Translations under genes and position numbers: made by a program
The notes under the pieces: generated by a model
What the model was told of the DNA's origin: nothing
The model's database searches: none
The model's input: the letters and a program-made list of their open reading frames with translations, nothing else
From: DAOUBF01 sp034432795
GTDB taxonomy: Bacteria; Chloroflexota; Anaerolineae; DSLN01
Direction of reading: 5' to 3'
Assembly: GCA_034432795.1 (NCBI GenBank)
Contig: DAOUBF010000010.1
Coordinates: 51,056-115,055, forward strand
DNA: 64,000 nucleotides
Shown: one piece after another, positions 59,684 through 64,000 of the stretch
Layout of the letters: each line of letters starts with the position of its first letter
Numbering within the stretch: the stretch's first letter is position 1

Positions 59684-60613
59684 TCATCCCCGAACGCCAA
59701 AGCTGCGCCCCTTGAAGCCCGTGTCCAGGCCCCGCCGGGCGCGCTCCAGATCGGCCTCGTGCTTGAGCAGGATGGTCATGGTGTTGTTCAGCGTGCGCTC
59801 GTCCAGCACGCGCGAGTTCAACGTGACCAGGGCGCGGGCCCAATCCAGCGTCTCGCTGACACTGGGGCTTTTCTTGAGGTCCAGCGTGCGCAGGCGTTGC
59901 ACAAGTTCCACCGCCTGCCGCGCCAGCGCCGGGGCCAGATCGGGCACCTTGAGCCGAACGATGCGCAGTTCGGCCTCTACGTCGGGGTAATCTATGTAGA
60001 GGTACAGGCAGCGGCGCTTGAGCGCCTCCGAAAGTTCCCGCGTATTGTTGCTGGTGAGAACGACCATGGGCACCTGCTTGGCGCGGATCGTGCCCAGCTC
60101 CGGCACGGTCACCTGGAAATCGCTCAACACCTCCAGGAGGAAGGCTTCCATCTCCGGGTCGCTGCGGTCAATCTCGTCAATCAAGAGCAGCGTGGGCTGT
60201 TCGGCCAGGATGGCCCGCAGGAGGGGGCGCGGCAGGAGGAAGCGCATGGAGAAGAACACGTCCTCCTCGGCGGCCAGCCGGTCGGCGGCGGCGCTGAGCG
60301 TGGGGGCGTCGGCCAGCAAGTCGTGGAGTTTATCGCGCAGCAGTTGCGTGTAGAGCATCTGCTTGGCGTACTCCCATTCGTACAGAGCCTTGGTCTCATC
60401 CAGGCCCTCATAGCATTGCAGGCGGATCAATTCGCGGCCAGAGGCGGCGGCCCAGGCCTTGGCCAGCTCGGTCTTGCCCACGCCAGCAGGCCCCTCCACC
60501 AGCACGGGTTTCTCCAGGCGTTCGGCCAGAAACAGAACCGTGGCGATCTCATCTGAGGCGATGTATTGTTGGGCTGCCAGGGCTTCCTGGACAGCCGTAG
60601 CCGATGCAAACAT
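59684..60613 (-). CDS. MoxR-family AAA+ ATPase
   Basis: The protein is 309 aa. Walker A is EGPAGVGKTELAKA (~40), Walker B LLLIDEIDRSDPEMEAFLLE (~125), sensor 1 in VLTSNNTRELSEALKRRCL (~165), and LYIDYPDVEAELRIV follows, as in CoxD/MoxR proteins. These chaperone-like ATPases remodel targets with a VWA partner, which is the next gene. The frame begins with an ATG at 60613. No strong promoter was found; the 33-bp palindrome lies just upstream. Confidence 0.92.
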   Translation of the reverse strand: MFASATAVQEALAAQQYIASDEIATVLFLAERLEKPVLVEGPAGVGKTELAKAWAAASGRELIRLQCYEGLDETKALYEWEYAKQMLYTQLLRDKLHDLLADAPTLSAAADRLAAEEDVFFSMRFLLPRPLLRAILAEQPTLLLIDEIDRSDPEMEAFLLEVLSDFQVTVPELGTIRAKQVPMVVLTSNNTRELSEALKRRCLYLYIDYPDVEAELRIVRLKVPDLAPALARQAVELVQRLRTLDLKKSPSVSETLDWARALVTLNSRVLDERTLNNTMTILLKHEADLERARRGLDTGFKGRSFGVRG

Positions 60614-60631
60614 AAGCCTAACCTTTCCCGT

Positions 60632-60664
60632 GTGGACTGCTGAAGCCTGGCTTCAGCAATCCAC
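60632..60664. repeat. 33-bp palindromic element (intergenic copy)
   Basis: GTGGACTGCTGAAGCC, T, GGCTTCAGCAATCCAC. It differs at one base from the copy inside the GT4 gene (21680-21712). It lies 19 bp upstream of the MoxR ATG. Confidence 0.85.
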
Positions 60665-60783
60665 GACGATGGCAGACCAGGGATAGTGGGGCGGCGTCTG
60701 CCATCACCCCCCTAGCATACACCAGCCCGCGCAAGCGGGCAAACTCACTTATGGGCCTTAAAGGTCCCATTGATCCTATTTTA

Positions 60784-60918
60784 CCCCCTGGATAGAGGAT
60801 AAGGAAAGTGATTCTATCCCATCCAGGGGGAGGAAACTCACCCCCTCCCCCCTGGCGGGGGAGGGTTGGGGTGGGGGGTAACCAACCGGGTCATCTGCCC
60901 CCAATCTGCTATACACCC
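60784..60918. repeat. C/G-rich repeat with a MITE-type end
   Basis: CCCCCTGGAT (60784-60793) inverted to ATCCAGGGGG (60821-60830), then C/G-rich hairpin sequence. It ends in a terminus (60877-60918) that matches the inverted left end of the 51.6-kb element, including ACCAACCGGGTCATCTG. The opposite terminus is absent. Confidence 0.65.
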
Positions 60919-60977
60919 TTGGCAAGGCATTGAGAGCCTCTCATAAATGGCGGGATGGGCGAGGCGGAATAGAATAG

Positions 60978-61040
60978 CCTGTAGGGCGGCTTTCCATAGC
61001 CGCCGCAGAGCGGCAGGTATAGAAACCTGCCCTACGCCGG
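60978..61040. repeat. Cluster of GGCGGCTTTCC-type hairpins
   Basis: CCTGTAGGGCGGCTTTCCAT with AGCCGCCG (60978-61005, identical to the folC copy), then a related GGCAGGTATAGAAACCTGCC unit and GGGAAACCCGG. Confidence 0.7.
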
Positions 61041-61165
61041 AGAGGGAAACCCGGCCTACTCAGTGCCATCTCCTCGCCCGCTGGCCGCTGTGCCAGCCGC
61101 TTCTCCAAGGCGGCCTGCGCGTCTTGTACCATCCTTGTCTTCCGTTCCTGCTGTGCCACGTCCAT
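61041..61165 (-). other. Possible short or remnant ORF
   Basis: From ATG 61165 (AGGAG ten bases upstream) the minus strand reads MDVAQQERKTRMVQ, then DAQAALEKRLAQRPAGEE, before running into repeat-encoded sequence and stopping at 60941. It looks helical and gene-like for ~35 codons. It could be a truncated gene whose 3' part was replaced by repeats, but I recognise no family. Confidence 0.3.
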
Positions 61166-61213
61166 GCTCTGCTCTCTCCTGTTCTCGTTGTTCTCGTCGT
61201 GGCCAGTGCACCA

Positions 61214-61240
61214 CATCTGCCCCCAATATGGAATACACCC
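61214..61240. repeat. Isolated MITE-type terminus
   Basis: CATCTGCCCCCAATATGG then AATACACCC, resembling the ends of the 51.6-kb and 60.9-kb elements. It lies in the repeat-filled gap before the transglycosylase. Confidence 0.55.
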
Positions 61241-61393
61241 GTGGCATGTGCGCGATTTGACAAACAGGTGACTTTCCATATAATAGACCGCCGCGAATAC
61301 GGGCCTCCCAGAAAGAGGCCCGTAAATACACCCTGACCATCCTGGCTGGCTCTACGCCAGGATGGGATCACCTTGACAAAGGAGCCTGAATAC

Positions 61394-62164
61394 ATGACGA
61401 CAGCAAGCGCGATCTTGCTGGCAGTGGCCATGGCCCTGCATCCCGTAGCCGTCGCCACTGGGTCACCGTCTGAACGTTCACCTGCCCCCCCCCCATCCGC
61501 CCAATCCATATCCCCTTACTGGCCGCCCCTGATTCAGCGTTGGGGCACCCTGATCGTCACCTACGCCCAGGAGCAGGGGCTGGACCCCGACCTGGTCGCC
61601 GCCGTGATTCAGGTGGAGTCCGCTGGCTACTCGCTGGTAACCAGCCCCATGGGGGCGGTGGGGCTGATGCAGGTGATGCCGTTTGCTAACCGCCCGCCCG
61701 TCAGCCAACTCTACCAGCCGGAGGTGAATATCCGCTGGGGGACGCTGATCCTGGCCGATATGTTGCGCCAGGCCGACGGTGATCTGCTGACGGGCCTGGC
61801 GGCTTATATCGGCGGCTGGAACCGCGCCGGGAACCGGATGCCGCGCCGCCAGGCCACGTTTGTCCTGGACGCCTATCTCCGCGCGGTGGCCGTGCGCCAG
61901 GGCCTGCCCGCTGAGAGCACCGAGGACTGGGTGCTATTGGTGGAGTCGCAGGCCAATGGGCGCAAGCCCCACTTCTACCTGGTGGAGCCGGGGTATCAGC
62001 CCACGTCGCGCAAGGTGAAAGCGACTGCGCTGGACAACCTGTGGGCCGATCTGGACAAGGCCACTAACGCGGTCGTCTTCGCCTATCAAGATGAGACAGG
62101 CGCCGGTGCCATCACGATCTGGGTGATCCAGCCGACGCTCCGTCCGGCGTTGGGCGAGGTATAG
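61394..62164 (+). CDS. Lytic transglycosylase-like (SLT domain) protein
   Basis: The protein is 256 aa from ATG 61394, with AAAGGAG upstream. A signal-like N-terminus (ASAILLAVAMALHPVAVA) is followed by a Pro/Ser linker. The SLT domain (~50-150) has the catalytic Glu in AVIQVESAGY, then GAVGLMQVMP and YIGGWNRAGNR. These enzymes cleave peptidoglycan glycan strands. The C-terminal ~90 residues show no recognised domain. Convergent with the Nudix gene. Confidence 0.86.
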   Translation: MTTASAILLAVAMALHPVAVATGSPSERSPAPPPSAQSISPYWPPLIQRWGTLIVTYAQEQGLDPDLVAAVIQVESAGYSLVTSPMGAVGLMQVMPFANRPPVSQLYQPEVNIRWGTLILADMLRQADGDLLTGLAAYIGGWNRAGNRMPRRQATFVLDAYLRAVAVRQGLPAESTEDWVLLVESQANGRKPHFYLVEPGYQPTSRKVKATALDNLWADLDKATNAVVFAYQDETGAGAITIWVIQPTLRPALGEV

Positions 62165-62185
62165 CGGCGCCCCTCACCACCGGCG

Positions 62186-62689
62186 CTAAGCCGTTGCTAC
62201 CTTTTTGGCCTGCCACTGGGCCAGGATGGCCTGGGTGGTGGTGAAGGCCAGCGGCGGCAGTTCCGCCGGGTCAAAGAAGGCCGCTGCATCCGCATCGTCC
62301 CGCGCCTGGAGTTCGCCACCCACGATCTGGGCGGTGTACACAATCAAGATGTTGGCGCCGCGCGGGTGCTCCCGCCCATAGAGCACGTCAAACAGGCCGG
62401 TGATGCGCACTTCCAGCCCGGTCTCTTCCAGGCATTCGCGCACGGCGGCCTGGCGGGGGTCCTCCTCGGCATCCACGAAGCCCGCAGGCAGGCTCCACTT
62501 GCCCCGCTCCGGCTCTATGGAGCGTTGCACCAACAACACCTTCCCCTCGCGCTCCACCAGGACCGCCGCCGCCACCTTGGGGTCCTGGAAATAAACGATG
62601 TCGCAGACCGGGCAGGCGCGGTGCATCTTGCCGTAGGCCAGGCGGTCCTCCAGCGCCTGGCCGCAGTTGGGGCAGTAGTTCAGGGCCAT
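62186..62689 (-). CDS. Nudix hydrolase with N-terminal zinc ribbon
   Basis: The protein is 167 aa. A zinc ribbon (CPNC near residue 6 and CPVC near 30) precedes the Nudix fold, as in NudC-like pyrophosphatases. The Nudix box is GFVDAEEDPRQAAVRECLEE plus TGLEV (~70-95), complete with its Glu residues. Short compared with full NADH pyrophosphatase, so NAD(H)/decapping activity is possible but not assured. It is the last gene of the lipoprotein run, 3 bp after that stop. Confidence 0.88.
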   Translation of the reverse strand: MALNYCPNCGQALEDRLAYGKMHRACPVCDIVYFQDPKVAAAVLVEREGKVLLVQRSIEPERGKWSLPAGFVDAEEDPRQAAVRECLEETGLEVRITGLFDVLYGREHPRGANILIVYTAQIVGGELQARDDADAAAFFDPAELPPLAFTTTQAILAQWQAKKVATA

Positions 62690-62692
62690 CTC

Positions 62693-63412
62693 TCAGTACT
62701 CCTCCACAAACCCCTCAATCGTGGCGACCAGATGCGTGATACGTAAATCGCTGGCGTTGCCGATGCAATAGAGCAGCGCCCAACGCTTAACGAGCGGATG
62801 CTGCTCTGGCATGAGCGGCCCCTTGCCCCGCAGGATAAACTGGGCCTGCTGGGGGTCAAAGCCGGCAGGCTCAAAGGCGAAAGCGGAGAGCGCGGCGGCA
62901 TCCAGCCTGAACCTGGCGCTGCTTTCACGGTAGGGCGGAAGCGCCAACGGCCCCCAAGCCACCTGCCCCAGACGCACAGCCTGGGCGGCCAGCGCCCGGC
63001 GGCAGGCGGAGATAGCCTCGGCCCAGGCGAAGGGGAGCACCTGCCAATCCGCGACGGCGACCCGCCCGTTCCGCCACGTGCCTGTGACCGAGACGACCAT
63101 CGGCTGCGCCCCCAGTTCGCGTTCCAGCGGGTAGCGGCGGCAGGTGGAGCGGGCACCCTGGGCCTGGCATACGTCTACCTGCCGGTTGGTGGCGTCAAAG
63201 ACGTGGTAGAGTCCGGTGATGCGCACCGCCGTCCCCTCTACGCCCCGCTGCGTTTCGGCCACGAGAAAGCTGAGTTCCGGCGCGCTCTCTAGGGCCGGCG
63301 TGAGGGTGCTCGTCGGGCCGTTGGAGTTCACGACGGGCACGCCCGTTCCGCCGCAGGCGGCGAGCAGGAGCGCGATGAGCACCGTCCAGGGTAGGATGCG
63401 GACACGGTTCAC
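62693..63412 (-). CDS. Lipoprotein of unknown function
   Basis: The protein is 239 aa from a GTG at 63412. The signal peptide and lipobox LIALLLAAC-GG predict lipidation at the Cys near residue 20. A Ser/Thr/Pro linker follows, then a beta-rich domain containing TAVRITGLYHVF and MVVSVTGTWRNG. It has four further Cys in pairs. I recognise no family. It begins 12 bp after the anchored Pro/Thr-rich protein, and the two may form a surface unit. Confidence 0.7.
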   Translation of the reverse strand: MNRVRILPWTVLIALLLAACGGTGVPVVNSNGPTSTLTPALESAPELSFLVAETQRGVEGTAVRITGLYHVFDATNRQVDVCQAQGARSTCRRYPLERELGAQPMVVSVTGTWRNGRVAVADWQVLPFAWAEAISACRRALAAQAVRLGQVAWGPLALPPYRESSARFRLDAAALSAFAFEPAGFDPQQAQFILRGKGPLMPEQHPLVKRWALLYCIGNASDLRITHLVATIEGFVEEY

Positions 63413-63424
63413 GCGATGGCCTTC

Positions 63425-64000
63425 TCAGGTGGCGCGCCAGGCCAGGATCGTGGCGCCAACCAGCAGGACAACCAGGACCGCCAGGCCGATCTCAATAGCG
63501 CGCAGCAGAGAAGAGGGCAGCGGGGGCTGAGGCGGCCCTTCTGGTGTGTACATAGGGGCGGACTCTTGGGACGGCTCTCCCGGCGCGGGGAGCGGGGCCT
63601 GGGGTGGTGCCTGGCCGACCTCCACCGGCGTGGGCGGGAGCAGCGTCGGCGTAGCCGCAGGCGCTTCTGCTGTCGGCGTGGGGGCTGGCTCGGTCGGGCC
63701 AGAGGTAGGTGGCTGGCCGGTCTCCAGGCCGTCAGTGGCAGCCCCTGCAGCCGCCGGACCCAGGCGGGTGGCCGGGGCGGGCGTAACGGCGAGCGCGCCT
63801 TCTGGGGCCTGTTCCCCTGCCGCTGCCGAGGGGAGTTGATCGGCCTCGCCTGACGGCGGGGTGGGCTGTGCAGCCAGCATGGGTTGGGCGGTCGGGGCGG
63901 TCGCGGAGAACACCTCTGGCGCCGGCGGGACGGTCGCTTCTACTGCATCTGTCTTCTGCCTGACCCCCTGTCCCGTCGTGGCGACTTGCGGCGGGGGGGG
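63425..64000 (-). CDS. Pro/Ala/Thr-rich membrane-anchored protein, C-terminal part
   Basis: The frame is open to the right edge, so only the C-terminal 191 residues are seen. About 150 residues are Pro/Ala/Thr/Glu-rich and disordered (for example PTSGPTEPAPTPTAEAPAAT). A single C-terminal membrane helix (AIEIGLAVLVVLLVGATIL) and RAT end follow. This suits a surface protein tethered by a long flexible stalk, with the functional head outside the window. Confidence 0.65.
   Translation of the reverse strand, partial: PPPPQVATTGQGVRQKTDAVEATVPPAPEVFSATAPTAQPMLAAQPTPPSGEADQLPSAAAGEQAPEGALAVTPAPATRLGPAAAGAATDGLETGQPPTSGPTEPAPTPTAEAPAATPTLLPPTPVEVGQAPPQAPLPAPGEPSQESAPMYTPEGPPQPPLPSSLLRAIEIGLAVLVVLLVGATILAWRAT

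Overview
The window is a dense, high-GC bacterial chromosome segment: about 58 protein genes, one tRNA and no rRNA or CRISPR array. No marker fixes the taxon. A member of the Chloroflexota (Anaerolineae-like) is my best inference. It rests on the gene repertoire (CpXC protein, DUF2723 and ArnT-like membrane proteins, Tm-1-like/TIM-barrel pair, Pro/Thr-rich anchored protein) and on dense GC-rich hairpin repeats between genes. Several promoters fit a sigma70 pattern (TTGACA-like, 16-19 bp, TATAAT, often with an extended TGn -10). Some start codons sit so close to the -10 that leaderless mRNAs are likely.

Region by region. 1-5.1 kb: a DtxR-type regulator cut by the window edge, a JAMM protease, a PlsY-like acyltransferase, a soluble GAF/PAS histidine kinase and a PIG-L deacetylase. 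5.1-12 kb: a CpXC zinc protein, a PfkB kinase, the Tm-1-like/TIM-barrel pair, a histidine phosphatase, and a P-loop kinase coupled to an ornithine-cyclodeaminase-like enzyme. 12-20 kb: a MraY/WecA-type transferase, slipin, radA, fabF-rnc, threonine synthase, and molybdopterin genes including a MoaD-MoaE fusion. 20-31 kb: two glycosyltransferases, greA, lysS, RNase H, an MBL hydrolase, murA with Asp in place of the catalytic Cys, a SAM hydrolase, a DEDDh exonuclease-WYL fusion, a sugar kinase and an esterase. 31-41 kb: tRNA-Arg, coaBC, an HD protein, DUF72, a hidden SelW-like selenoprotein, obg, aspartase, ferredoxin/Rieske/SOD, an EamA transporter and an M23 peptidase. 41-56 kb: a secreted TPR protein, hisS-nadK-(zinc-finger membrane protein)-recN, two large membrane proteins (one frameshifted), folC and lon. 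56-64 kb: xseA-ybaK-xseB, a MoxR/VWA pair, a repeat-packed gap, a lytic transglycosylase, a Nudix hydrolase, a lipoprotein and an anchored Pro/Thr-rich protein running off the end.

The genes form housekeeping operons (DNA repair, translation, envelope, cofactors) rather than a mobile island. The most notable items are: a SelW/Rdx gene with in-frame UGA, a promoter and a bSECIS-like hairpin; families of palindromic or MITE-like repeats, several of which have been incorporated in frame into proteins; the MoaD-MoaE fusion whose linker matches one repeat family; MurA Asp117; and several palindromes placed exactly at promoters (DtxR-type regulator, SOD/EamA, xseA, lon, greA).
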